A program made the position numbers and the translations under genes. Below, in pieces: positions 18,100-27,411 of a DNA stretch of 64,000 bases; position 1 is the stretch's first letter; every line of letters begins with the position of its first letter. The notes beneath the pieces are model-generated. The model made no database searches and was not told the DNA's origin. It saw nothing but the letters and a program-made list of their open reading frames with translations. The DNA comes from CAYNND01 sp964398775 (GTDB taxonomy: Bacteria; Patescibacteriota; Minisyncoccia; Phycocordibacterales; UBA2100): contig CAYNND010000004.1 in assembly GCA_964398775.1 (NCBI GenBank), positions 20,159 through 84,158 of the forward strand. Direction: 5' to 3'.

Positions 18100-18723
18100 A
18101 TGGCAACACAGAGCACATATCGCAGGAGAGATACGAGAGGATTTACTCTCATCGAGATGCTTGTGTCTGTTGCAATATTTACTGTAGTGATGGCTGTATC
18201 AACCATAGCGCTTCTTTCGATGGTGGATGCAAGTAAAAAAGCACATGCACTCCAGTCTGTGATGTTCAACTTGAATGTTGCGGTTGATGGTATGGTGCGC
18301 TCGATTCGTATGGGTAGTGACTATCGACTCACAGCTGGGGGTACGAGTGGGTCTTCATTTGAATTTTGCCCATTCGGCCGCCCAAACTGCTTCACAAGTG
18401 GTCACGCTGATGAGCCATATAAGATTCGCTACTATTGGGTGAACAATATAGCTGATGCAAACCACCAACGAATCATGAAAGTGTATAAGCCTGCTGGTTT
18501 TGGAAGTTCTGTTACACTCCCGATCACTGCATCTGAAGTAAAAATTACATCACTCACGTTCTACTTAACTGGTACAACAGGGACAGGTGATAATACAACC
18601 CCGACGAACTATCAACCTCGTGTCATGATGATTATCCGAGGTACTGCAGGTGATCAAAAGGTAAAAACAACCACAAACTTTGATATTCAGGCGAGCGCAA
18701 CGCAGCGATTAATTGATATATGA
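18100..18723 (+). CDS. Minor pilin-like protein, PilW/GspJ type
   Basis: 207 residues. Prepilin signal RRRDTRG/FTLIEMLVSVAIFT, Glu+5 present. Overlaps the next gene by 4 nt (ATGA at 18720). Two Cys in SFEFCPFGRPNCF may be disulfide-bonded. Confidence 0.85.
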   Translation: MATQSTYRRRDTRGFTLIEMLVSVAIFTVVMAVSTIALLSMVDASKKAHALQSVMFNLNVAVDGMVRSIRMGSDYRLTAGGTSGSSFEFCPFGRPNCFTSGHADEPYKIRYYWVNNIADANHQRIMKVYKPAGFGSSVTLPITASEVKITSLTFYLTGTTGTGDNTTPTNYQPRVMMIIRGTAGDQKVKTTTNFDIQASATQRLIDI

Positions 18724-19337
18724 GCATGAAACCACTTACACAGAAAGTACAGAAGGGTACGCGAGGTTTCTCAATGATTGAGACCTTGGTTGCAATTACG
18801 ATGCTCACACTCGCGGTTTCAGCGCCACTTACACTTGCAGGAAGAAGTCTCATTGCGGCTAACTATGCGAAAGACCAAGTGACTGCTTTCAACCTCGCAC
18901 AAGAGGCAATTGAAGTAGTACGTTCGCTCCGAGATAGACAGCTTATTTGTATCGCGCATGGCACAACAGTCGCTGGTGTATGCGCGCCAACTGACGATTG
19001 GCTCACGCATATAAAAGACGGCACAGGTACACTTGTCGGCACAACAGCAAGTCCTATTATCTTTACTGTAAACACAAACACTGGCACGCTCTTGCGATGT
19101 AGTGGTTCATGTTCTCCGCTGAACTTTCAAGCAAGTACAGGTTTCTACACCTATGACAGTGGAGTAGGGTATACGGCATCACGGTTTACACGAACGGTGA
19201 CCGTTACACGTCGTGACGCACCAGCTACGGGACAGGCAACCATCCGCTCAGTGGTTACGTGGACATCAGGAGGTCTCGGTACACTTCGAACGGTCAGTAT
19301 TGAGGAAGATATTTTGCAATGGGTACCTTCTATATAA
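18720..19337 (+). CDS. Minor pilin-like protein, PilV/GspI type
   Basis: 205 residues. Prepilin signal KGTRG/FSMIETLVAITMLT with Glu+5, then AQEAIEVVRSLRDRQ, typical of PilV/GspI proteins. Four cysteines. It continues the minor-pilin operon; a second in-frame ATG at 18726 is an alternative start. Confidence 0.85.
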   Translation: MSMKPLTQKVQKGTRGFSMIETLVAITMLTLAVSAPLTLAGRSLIAANYAKDQVTAFNLAQEAIEVVRSLRDRQLICIAHGTTVAGVCAPTDDWLTHIKDGTGTLVGTTASPIIFTVNTNTGTLLRCSGSCSPLNFQASTGFYTYDSGVGYTASRFTRTVTVTRRDAPATGQATIRSVVTWTSGGLGTLRTVSIEEDILQWVPSI

Positions 19338-19343
19338 GTCAGC

Positions 19344-19871
19344 ATGAAAACACAATTTAAAAAAAGAAAGGTACAACAGAGAGGGTTCACACTCTTTATT
19401 GCAGCCCTCGTGTCATCAGTTCTTCTTTCGCTTGCGATTTACATGGCAGGTATTGCGCAGAAAGAGTTGCTACTCACGAACCTTGCCCGAGAATCACAAT
19501 ATGCATTTTATGCAGCAGATGCTGGTGCTGAATGCTCTCTCTATCTCGATTTTCAGGGACGCTACGAGCCAGGTACCGGACAGACTGCTATCCAGTGCGG
19601 TGGAGTACTTCTTACAAATCTCGCTGACAGTACTTCTACGGGAACGTATTCAACAGCACTCACAACATCTGCAAGTACACCAAGTGTGCGCTTGCAGTAC
19701 CAACAAGCTGGCCGCTGCATCATTATGCATGTCTACAAGCTCGATGTAAGTCCGACCGATGGAATACTTGATGCAAATGGGACTATTATTGACTCTCGTG
19801 GATATAATACTGCATGTAGTCTTACAAACTCACCTCGACGCCTTGAGCGTGCTGTGCGTTTGCAGTACTAG
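19344..19871 (+). CDS. Minor pilin-like protein, PilX/GspK type
   Basis: 175 residues. QQRG/FTLFIAALVSSVLLS lacks the Glu+5 of ordinary pilins, which is characteristic of the GspK/PilX tip subunit. AADAGAECSLYLDF matches the PilX region that follows the helix. Last gene of the pilus locus, 6 nt after the previous one. Confidence 0.8.
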   Translation: MKTQFKKRKVQQRGFTLFIAALVSSVLLSLAIYMAGIAQKELLLTNLARESQYAFYAADAGAECSLYLDFQGRYEPGTGQTAIQCGGVLLTNLADSTSTGTYSTALTTSASTPSVRLQYQQAGRCIIMHVYKLDVSPTDGILDANGTIIDSRGYNTACSLTNSPRRLERAVRLQY

Positions 19872-19882
19872 TGTTCGCGGGA

Positions 19883-19888
19883 TATAGT
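19883..19888 (+). promoter_or_regulatory. -10 box (TATAGT), 5 nt before purL ATG
   Basis: TATAGT, 5 nt, then ATG 19894: promoter of the purine operon, giving a leaderless purL mRNA. Confidence 0.6.
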
Positions 19889-19893
19889 GGGGC

Positions 19894-22854
19894 ATGGAAG
19901 CACGCACTGCTGCGCATGCAATTACTGTCTCAACACGACGAGCATTTCTTACGAGCCACCCACTCCTCAAGAGTGCAGCGCATGTCATACCGCATGCACG
20001 CATCACCACTCTCAGTACTGTACAACTCTACGCGGTTGATGGTGATGTCTCACCTCAAACACTTGAAAAGCTTCGTGATATGGTGACACACCCAATCACA
20101 GAAGAGGGGGCAATCAATTCTGTTTCTACAACGCGCACAACTACGTGCGCGTTTGTAGTTGGGTTTCTCCCTGGTGTGACTGATAACGTTGGGAAGACAG
20201 TCGAATCACTCCTTGCTGATATTGACCCGCGAGCGGCACAGCGGACACGCATCTACTCAAGTACGCTGTACTGTATTGAAGGGGATTGTAGTCAAGAAGA
20301 TGCTGCACGACTTGCCGAGACAGTGTTCAATCCAGTCATTCAGTATGCGAAAGTGCTCACCAGCTCTGAGCTTGCACACTTCATACCCATCCCTGCTCGT
20401 GTTGCGCTTCATGAGACTGGAACATATACCGTCGTTGCGCTGCGCACACTTTCAGACGATGCGCTCACTCAACTTGGGAAACAAGGTATTCCAAATACTG
20501 ATGGAACCACTCGAGGTCCACTTGCGCTCTCACTGCATGACATGAAAACCATTCAGGCATATTTCATACGGGAGCGACGTGACCCAACTGATGTAGAACT
20601 CGAATCAATTGCACAAACGTGGTCAGAGCACTGCAAACATACAATTTTCAGTGACCCAATCGGTAATATTTCAGAGGGTATCTATAGAAAGTATATTAAG
20701 GGTGCAACACAATATATTCGCAAGAAGAAAGGAGTGAAAGATATATGTGTTTCAGTATTTTCTGATAACGCGGGGGGCATCGCTTTTACCAAAGATTACT
20801 TGGTAACTCACAAAGTCGAAACACATAACTCGCCATCAGCGCTCGACCCTTTTGGAGGGGCAATCACAGGAATCGTCGGAGTAAATCGTGACACACTAGG
20901 CTTTGGGCTTGGGGCTAAACCAATCGCGAACGTGTATGGTTTTTGTGTTGGACATCCGCATGATGAGACGATGTACTATCGTGCACCACACAAAGGAAAT
21001 CCACTGCTCTCTGCGTTGCGTATTCTTGACGGAGTAGTTAAAGGAGTAGGCTCAGGTGGAAACGAGAGTGGCATACCGACCCCTGTCGGTTTTGTAAGTG
21101 TCGATGCGCGGTATCGTGGAAAGCCACTTGTGTTTGCCGGAACAGTGGGACTTATCCCACGGCGTATCGGGAAAAAACTTTCACATAAGAAAGCTGCGCA
21201 ATCAGGTGACTATGTTGTTGTGGCAGGAGGCAGAGTTGGGCTTGATGGTATCCATGGAGCAACATTCTCATCTGAAGCACTTGAAAGTGGCTCACCAGCG
21301 ACAGCAGTGCAAATCGGCGACCCTATCACACAGAAAAAACTTTCCGATGCGATGCTCACTGAGCTGCGTGATGCTGGGCTCTACACCTCCGTCACTGACA
21401 ACGGTGCGGGAGGAATATCGTGTTCCGTTGCTGAAATGGCAAAGGAGTGTGGTGGTGCAATCGTCGATCTCAGTAAAGTTCCTACAAAGTACCCTGGGCT
21501 TGCGCCGTGGCAAATGTGGATTTCTGAATCACAAGAGCGCATGACGTTTTCAGTGCCGAAGCGTTCATGGAGAGCATTTGAACGCATCATGAAGCGCTAT
21601 GGTGCCGAAGCAGCTGTTATCGGAACTTTTACTAAGGAGAAACGGTGTGTTGTCACAGTTGGAAAACGAACAGTGATGAATCTTTCAATGGAATTTTTGC
21701 ATAATGGGCGTGTACCGCGTCAGCAGGTACTGCGAGAACCAGAATCTACAACCCCTGTGGCGCTGCCGAAAGATGCGCGCACACACCGTGAATCAATACT
21801 CGAATTGCTCAAAACTCCTGGAGTGGGTACCTATCTGCCAATAACCGAACAGTATGACCATGAGGTGCAAGCGACGTCGGTAACAAAACCAGTACAAGGA
21901 CCGGGCCGTGTGAATGCTGATGCAGGAGTACTCAAGCCGTTGCGGACATCGGAGCGAGGAGTTGTGCTGAGCGCATCACTCAGGCATTCACGAACACCAA
22001 AAGATGCATACGCGTTTTCTGCGCTCGCAATTGACGAGGCAATCAGTAGTGCAATCGCAGCAGGAGCACATCTTGAAAGTATTGCACTTCTTGATAACTA
22101 TTGCTGGTCAAGCAGTACACAACCTGAGCGTTTGTGGGAGCTCGTACAATCAACTCGTGCGTGTTATGAGATTGCAACGACATATCTGACACCGTTCATT
22201 TCAGGAAAGGACAGCATGTTCAATGATTTTAGAGGATACACAAGTGCTGGTGAGCCCATTCATATTGCGGCACCGCCAACACTTCTTATTTCCGCGATAG
22301 GTCAGATGGATTCTGTCATCCATGCGCAGACGCTCGATGTAAAAAACGCAGGTGACAGTATCTTTCTCCTTGGTGAGACGCAGGATGCACTCGCACTCAG
22401 TGAATACATGGTGATGCTTGGGGCACGTAGTGATACGTCATATAGCGGTGCACGGCTCCCACATGTTGAAGCACAGAAGAATTCCCGACTCTACAGAGTC
22501 GCAGAGAGGTGTATCTCAAAAGGTTTCGTCAATGCAGCATATGCACCAAACCGCGGCGGGCTCGCAGTCGCTCTTATGAAAATGGCCGTCGCAGGGAAGC
22601 GAGGTATCACGGTGCGCATTCCACATGTTACATCTACTGTGAACTCACTCTTTGCTGAATGTGGCGGGAGAATTGTAGTCACTGTACCGAAGCGTCACGA
22701 AGTACGCTTCATAGCAGCGTGTAAGGGTATTACCTGTACAAAACTTGGAACTGTCAGCGATGCTGAGATGTGCATATTTACTACAAAGGAAGGAGATATT
22801 CGGATTTCAGTTACAGAAGCGTATGAGTCATATATGAGCGCACTAACGATATAA
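19894..22854 (+). CDS. purL: Phosphoribosylformylglycinamidine synthase, PurS-PurL fusion
   Basis: 986 residues, longer than stand-alone PurL (about 740) and shorter than the PurL-PurQ fusion (about 1300). The N-terminal 190 residues hold two related PurS-like segments (each with a TxxLYxxxGD strand; the middle has VVGFLPGVTDNVGKTV). Then come two AIR-synthase halves with WSEHCKHTIF, PSALDPFGGAITG and NESGIPTP. It makes FGAM from FGAR, glutamine and ATP, with PurQ (next gene) supplying ammonia. Confidence 0.93.
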   Translation: MEARTAAHAITVSTRRAFLTSHPLLKSAAHVIPHARITTLSTVQLYAVDGDVSPQTLEKLRDMVTHPITEEGAINSVSTTRTTTCAFVVGFLPGVTDNVGKTVESLLADIDPRAAQRTRIYSSTLYCIEGDCSQEDAARLAETVFNPVIQYAKVLTSSELAHFIPIPARVALHETGTYTVVALRTLSDDALTQLGKQGIPNTDGTTRGPLALSLHDMKTIQAYFIRERRDPTDVELESIAQTWSEHCKHTIFSDPIGNISEGIYRKYIKGATQYIRKKKGVKDICVSVFSDNAGGIAFTKDYLVTHKVETHNSPSALDPFGGAITGIVGVNRDTLGFGLGAKPIANVYGFCVGHPHDETMYYRAPHKGNPLLSALRILDGVVKGVGSGGNESGIPTPVGFVSVDARYRGKPLVFAGTVGLIPRRIGKKLSHKKAAQSGDYVVVAGGRVGLDGIHGATFSSEALESGSPATAVQIGDPITQKKLSDAMLTELRDAGLYTSVTDNGAGGISCSVAEMAKECGGAIVDLSKVPTKYPGLAPWQMWISESQERMTFSVPKRSWRAFERIMKRYGAEAAVIGTFTKEKRCVVTVGKRTVMNLSMEFLHNGRVPRQQVLREPESTTPVALPKDARTHRESILELLKTPGVGTYLPITEQYDHEVQATSVTKPVQGPGRVNADAGVLKPLRTSERGVVLSASLRHSRTPKDAYAFSALAIDEAISSAIAAGAHLESIALLDNYCWSSSTQPERLWELVQSTRACYEIATTYLTPFISGKDSMFNDFRGYTSAGEPIHIAAPPTLLISAIGQMDSVIHAQTLDVKNAGDSIFLLGETQDALALSEYMVMLGARSDTSYSGARLPHVEAQKNSRLYRVAERCISKGFVNAAYAPNRGGLAVALMKMAVAGKRGITVRIPHVTSTVNSLFAECGGRIVVTVPKRHEVRFIAACKGITCTKLGTVSDAEMCIFTTKEGDIRISVTEAYESYMSALTI

Positions 22855-22855
22855 C

Positions 22856-23644
22856 ATGAAACACCCAAAGCAAAAAAAGGTGCGCGCAATTGTTCTCTCG
22901 GGTCTCGGACTTAATTGCGAGCATGAAACCGCGGCGTCTTGGAAGGACGTTGGTGTGGAGGCAGACATTGTGCATTTGCATGATGTACTCGAACGCCCGA
23001 CACTCCTTCGCGCATATAACATACTGACAGTGCCCGGTGGATTTTCATATGGAGATGATACGGGCTCGGGAAAGGCATATGGTACTCGACTTCGCGAAGT
23101 TGTAGGCCCTGAGCTCAGTCGGTTCCTAACACGCGAAACACTCGCGCTCGGAATTTGTAATGGATTTCAAATACTCACTCATGCGCAGCTCTTGCCAGGC
23201 GCACTTGTTCATAATGATGCGAGGCGGTATATCTGTAGATGGGTTGATGTGCAGGCATCTGGTGCGAGCCCATGGCTCTTTGGGGTAGATACACTTTCAC
23301 TTCCCATAGCGCATGGTGAAGGTAAATACGTGCACACTGAAGCAGGCCTTGCCGATGTGCTCAATACGACGACTGAAGGAATGTTGCGCTATGTACAAGG
23401 ACCCATGAGTACACTCCACAATCTGCCGTACAATCCAAACGGAGCGCTCCAGGACATCGCTGGACTCACGAGTCACAATGGTCGTGTCCTTGGGCTCATG
23501 CCACATCCTGAGCGAGGTTTCTTCTTTACCCATCGACCAGATTGGACACGAGAACGTGATGCATACGAACTGGAAGGAAAGCCACTCCCACGGTATGCGG
23601 ACGGGTATCGACTCTTTGAAAACGCAGCACGATTTTTTACATAA
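22856..23644 (+). CDS. purQ: FGAM synthase glutaminase subunit PurQ
   Basis: 262 residues, class I glutamine amidotransferase: LTVPGGFSYGDD, nucleophile Cys in LGICNGFQIL, and the His/Glu pair in LMPHPERGFFF. It provides ammonia to PurL. The start is 1 nt after the purL stop. Confidence 0.93.
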   Translation: MKHPKQKKVRAIVLSGLGLNCEHETAASWKDVGVEADIVHLHDVLERPTLLRAYNILTVPGGFSYGDDTGSGKAYGTRLREVVGPELSRFLTRETLALGICNGFQILTHAQLLPGALVHNDARRYICRWVDVQASGASPWLFGVDTLSLPIAHGEGKYVHTEAGLADVLNTTTEGMLRYVQGPMSTLHNLPYNPNGALQDIAGLTSHNGRVLGLMPHPERGFFFTHRPDWTRERDAYELEGKPLPRYADGYRLFENAARFFT

Positions 23645-23646
23645 GT

Positions 23647-24774
23647 ATGAAACGGATTGGAATTGTTGGCGGCGGGCAGTTAGGGCGGATGCTCTCTGAT
23701 GCTGCACACACACTTGGGTTTGCGGTTGTTACACTTGATGCGGGAACAGATGGACCTGCAGCGCAAATATCTGATGAACACATTGATGCGTCTTTCAAAA
23801 ACGCTGATGCAATACAAAAACTTGCAGATATGGTTGATGTGCTTACTTTCGAAATCGAGTCAGTTGATGCAGATGCGCTACAATCAATCGCTTCACTTCG
23901 TCCAGAGGCAGTTCACCCGTCGCCCACGACACTACTCATCATTCGTGACAAGTATGCTCAGAAGGAATACTTGAGAGCGCACGGGATTCCTGTTGCTGCA
24001 GCGCAGACTGTAGATTCAATTGAGTCAATCCGTGCTGCAGCCGAAGAATATGGGTATCCGATAGTTTTAAAATCTCGCTTTGGTGCATACGATGGTCGAG
24101 GCAATGCGCTTATTCGCACTGAGGCAGATATTCCTACAGCATTTGAAACACTTGGTCGGATGAACCTGTATGTGGAACAGTTCGTGCCGTTTGTGAAAGA
24201 GCTCGCTGTGGTTGCTGCGCGAAGTACAACAGGAGAGTGTGCACTCTATCCAGTTGTTGAGACAGTACATGAAAATCATATTTGCCATACAGTCACAATG
24301 CCAGCCCCAGTCTCGAGTACAATCGCAGAAGAAGCAGAACGAATCGCATACAAAGTGCTCACGGCGCTCGGAGGAGCAGGAGTATTTGGTATCGAGTTGT
24401 TCCTTTGCGCGGACGATGTGATTCTCGTAAACGAAATTGCCCCCCGAGTGCACAATAGTGGACACATAACGATGGATGCATCGGCGACCTCTCAGTTTGA
24501 GCAGCACATCCGAGCTATTACTGGTATGCCACTTGGGGAAACTGCACTGAAGGCCCCAGTTGCTGTCATGATAAACATCCTTGGTGAACGACAGGGCCTA
24601 GCAAACCCAGAAGGGATAGCTGAAGCAGAAGCGCTCGGTGATGTTCGAGTGCACCTCTATGGAAAGAAAGAGACAAAACCTGCACGAAAAATGGGCCATA
24701 TTAACGTGAAAGGGAAAAGTCATGCAGAGGCTCATGAAAAGGCGAAAAAAGCCCGCGCGCGTGTTACCATTTAG
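23647..24774 (+). CDS. purK: N5-carboxyaminoimidazole ribonucleotide synthase PurK
   Basis: 375 residues of the ATP-grasp family: IGIVGGGQLGRML at the N-terminus, KSRFGAYDGRGN (ATP loop), VNEIAPRVHNSGH near the C-terminal active site. It carboxylates AIR with bicarbonate and ATP. Two nt from purQ, 1 nt from purE. Confidence 0.93.
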   Translation: MKRIGIVGGGQLGRMLSDAAHTLGFAVVTLDAGTDGPAAQISDEHIDASFKNADAIQKLADMVDVLTFEIESVDADALQSIASLRPEAVHPSPTTLLIIRDKYAQKEYLRAHGIPVAAAQTVDSIESIRAAAEEYGYPIVLKSRFGAYDGRGNALIRTEADIPTAFETLGRMNLYVEQFVPFVKELAVVAARSTTGECALYPVVETVHENHICHTVTMPAPVSSTIAEEAERIAYKVLTALGGAGVFGIELFLCADDVILVNEIAPRVHNSGHITMDASATSQFEQHIRAITGMPLGETALKAPVAVMINILGERQGLANPEGIAEAEALGDVRVHLYGKKETKPARKMGHINVKGKSHAEAHEKAKKARARVTI

Positions 24775-24775
24775 T

Positions 24776-25303
24776 ATGAATACATCAGCACCACTTGTAG
24801 GAATCGTTATGGGGTCAGATTCTGACCTCCCCGTGATGGCGGCCGCTGCTCAAATGCTTGAATCTCTATCAGTGCCATTTGAGCTGACTATTGTCTCTGC
24901 TCATCGGACACCTGAGCGACTTCGAGAGTATGCACAAGGCGCATCAACTCGAGGACTCAAGGTAATTATCGCTGGCGCGGGTGGAGCAGCGCATCTTCCG
25001 GGAATGCTCGCTGCATTTTGTCAGCTCCCGATAGTCGGAGTGCCTGTGCAGACGAAAACACTTTCAGGTGTTGACTCACTGCATTCTATTGTACAGATGC
25101 CACCTGGAGTTCCAGTCGCGACCGTTGCGATTAATGGAGCAAAGAATGCTGGGATTCTCGCTGCGCAAATACTCGCACATGCTGATGCAGAACTTTTCTC
25201 GAGAATTGCAGCGTTTCGAGATACACAAGAGCAAGAAGTTATGGCAAAAGCACAACGCCTAGAAGCTGAAGGATATACACAGTACTTAACACACCTCTCA
25301 TGA
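24776..25303 (+). CDS. purE: N5-CAIR mutase PurE (class I)
   Basis: 175 residues. GIVMGSDSDLPVM, SAHRTPERL and GAGGAAHLPGM are class I PurE signatures, consistent with the PurK next door. The start at 24776 follows the purK stop; the longer frame starts inside purK. Overlaps purM by 4 nt. Confidence 0.93.
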   Translation: MNTSAPLVGIVMGSDSDLPVMAAAAQMLESLSVPFELTIVSAHRTPERLREYAQGASTRGLKVIIAGAGGAAHLPGMLAAFCQLPIVGVPVQTKTLSGVDSLHSIVQMPPGVPVATVAINGAKNAGILAAQILAHADAELFSRIAAFRDTQEQEVMAKAQRLEAEGYTQYLTHLS

Positions 25304-26463
25304 AGCGAAAGCACGTAGAACAGTCAGTGTATGCTCGCGATGGCGTAAACATAAAACACGAATCTGACTTTTCGTCGGCAGCAGGAAACGTATGTAAGGC
25401 ATCATATAAAAACTCTAAGTTTGTGAAGGTGCATGACTTGTCAGCCGGTTCGTTTCGAGGGCCACGACCATTTACACTCCAGAAGCTTCCGGCAGGTTAC
25501 TTTACGGAAGTATCATCGGACGGTATCGGTACAAAAGGTGTACTTGTAGATGCTGCACAGATGCATGAGAGTGCCGCATACGACTTAGTTGCGATGGTTT
25601 CAAGTGACATCACTCGCTATGGTGGTGTGCCACTCGTGCTTGCAAATATTCTCGACGTTGTTGCGGTTGGAGAACCAGGGAGCGCAGTTTCAGCGCAGTA
25701 TCGAAAACTCCTCATTGGCCTCCATAGTGCAGCGAAGGAGTGCCGCGTTGTCGTACTGAAAGGCGAGACTGCGCAAATGGGCGTCTGTCTTGGCTCTGAA
25801 ATACCTGACTCACTAACCCGCTTTAACTGGAGTGCAGTAATGGTCGGAGCCTACCACCCAAAGAAGATGATTACGGGAAAAACACTGAAAGCAGGGCAAG
25901 CCATTATTGCTCTCAAAGAACAAGGTTTTCGCAGTAACGGTATAAGCTCGGTCCGTGCGGCATTCCGTGCACAGTATGGAGATGCCTGGTGGAAGAACCC
26001 GAAAGCAAAGGAAGATATTGCGCGAGCTGCAGCGCCTAGTATCTTGTATGACACGTTCCTCGCAACACTAAATGGCTGGTTTGCACCTGCATGGAAAGCA
26101 GAAGTACGCGTGCACGCAATTGCACACCTCTCAGGTGGCGGTATTAAAGAAAAACTTGGACATGACATACTCTGCAAGCGAGGACTTTCTGCAGAGTTTG
26201 ATGGCCTATTTATGCCGCCTGACATCATGCGGCAGTGCAAGGCATGGCGAGGGATGAGTGACGCAGAGTTTTATACTGCATGGAATGGCGGGCAAGGTAT
26301 GTTGCTCGTCGTCGATGAGGCAGATGTAAAAAAAGTATGCAGTCGTGCGAAAACTTTTGGGATTGAGGCACAGCGTGCAGGGCGAATCACAAAAGAAAAA
26401 ACGCCAACCATCCACATCAAGACACCGTGGAATACAAACGTTGTTTATAAGCTTACATCATAA
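25300..26463 (+). CDS. purM: Phosphoribosylformylglycinamidine cyclo-ligase PurM
   Basis: 387 residues, the AIR synthase that closes the imidazole ring. Visible marks: SSDGIGTKGVLVDAA, an AMVSSDITRYGG segment, KGETAQMG and HLSGGGIKEKL. Slightly longer than typical PurM (about 345), with an extension near 230-250. ATGA overlap with purE shows coupling. Confidence 0.9.
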   Translation: MKRKHVEQSVYARDGVNIKHESDFSSAAGNVCKASYKNSKFVKVHDLSAGSFRGPRPFTLQKLPAGYFTEVSSDGIGTKGVLVDAAQMHESAAYDLVAMVSSDITRYGGVPLVLANILDVVAVGEPGSAVSAQYRKLLIGLHSAAKECRVVVLKGETAQMGVCLGSEIPDSLTRFNWSAVMVGAYHPKKMITGKTLKAGQAIIALKEQGFRSNGISSVRAAFRAQYGDAWWKNPKAKEDIARAAAPSILYDTFLATLNGWFAPAWKAEVRVHAIAHLSGGGIKEKLGHDILCKRGLSAEFDGLFMPPDIMRQCKAWRGMSDAEFYTAWNGGQGMLLVVDEADVKKVCSRAKTFGIEAQRAGRITKEKTPTIHIKTPWNTNVVYKLTS

Positions 26464-26465
26464 CC

Positions 26466-27377
26466 ATGTCAGGACTCGATGCCATAGGCACAAAAAAAGA
26501 AGTATTTGTCCGAGGTTCTCTTATCGCTGAAGGTAAAACGAAGAAAATTTTTGCGGTGGAAGGGAATGAAGGTCTTGCTGTTGTTGAGTATAAAAATGAT
26601 ATTACAGCATTTGATAACCCTGACTTTACAAAGCAGTTCGAAACAAAAGCCGCCTATTCAAATACAACTAACGCAGCAGTATTTGCAATGCTACACGATG
26701 CGGGTATACCAACAGGCTTCAAAAAGAAAATATCAGATACGGAGTTCGTAACTGAGAAGTGCGCCATGATACCACTTGAAGTTGTTGCACGTCGCTTTGC
26801 AGTCGGAAGCTATCTCAATCGTCACCCTGAGTATAAAAAAGAAACTGGGGAAGAGCCACACCGCTTCGATGATATTGTCGCTGAGTTTTTCTTGAAAACA
26901 ACAAAAGGTGGACTTGCAGATGCGTCAGGCGCGATTGTCTCTGGGCTTGACCCACTCAAGGGTGAGGAGGACCCCTACATTGAGAATCCATTTGATGCGG
27001 AGTGGAACTTATTGCATCCAAAAAAGGAGGCATCGGAGGCGTCACTTGGGAGGCGAATAGATGCTACACGCGTCGCACATCCTGAACGTATGAAAGAAAT
27101 GGAGTCACTTGTAAAGCGAACTTTTGCAGTGCTCGAGTCGTTTTTCGCGAAGCATGATTTCAAATTCATTGATTTTAAAATTGAGTTCGGCATAACTCCC
27201 GAAGGAAGACTTGTTGTTGCAGATGTGATTGATAATGACTCGTGGCGCCTCCGTGATCAGAACTGGGAGGATTTGAGTAAGCAATCGTTTCGGGACGGTC
27301 AGCCACTCTCAGAAGTTGAAGCAAAGTACGGCCGTGTTGCGAGGCTACTCGAGGGTCACGATGTTGGGTCTCGATAA
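26466..27377 (+). CDS. purC: SAICAR synthetase PurC
   Basis: 303 residues. LIAEGKTKKIFAV at the N-terminus, FLKTTKGGLADASG, and FKIEFGITPEGRLVVADV-type strands with the following DNDSWRL are SAICAR synthetase features. It joins CAIR and aspartate. Last gene of the pur cluster; purB, purD, purF, purH and purN are not in this window. Confidence 0.93.
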   Translation: MSGLDAIGTKKEVFVRGSLIAEGKTKKIFAVEGNEGLAVVEYKNDITAFDNPDFTKQFETKAAYSNTTNAAVFAMLHDAGIPTGFKKKISDTEFVTEKCAMIPLEVVARRFAVGSYLNRHPEYKKETGEEPHRFDDIVAEFFLKTTKGGLADASGAIVSGLDPLKGEEDPYIENPFDAEWNLLHPKKEASEASLGRRIDATRVAHPERMKEMESLVKRTFAVLESFFAKHDFKFIDFKIEFGITPEGRLVVADVIDNDSWRLRDQNWEDLSKQSFRDGQPLSEVEAKYGRVARLLEGHDVGSR

Positions 27378-27411
27378 AGAATACTCACGACTGCTATGGT
27401 AGAGTATGCTC

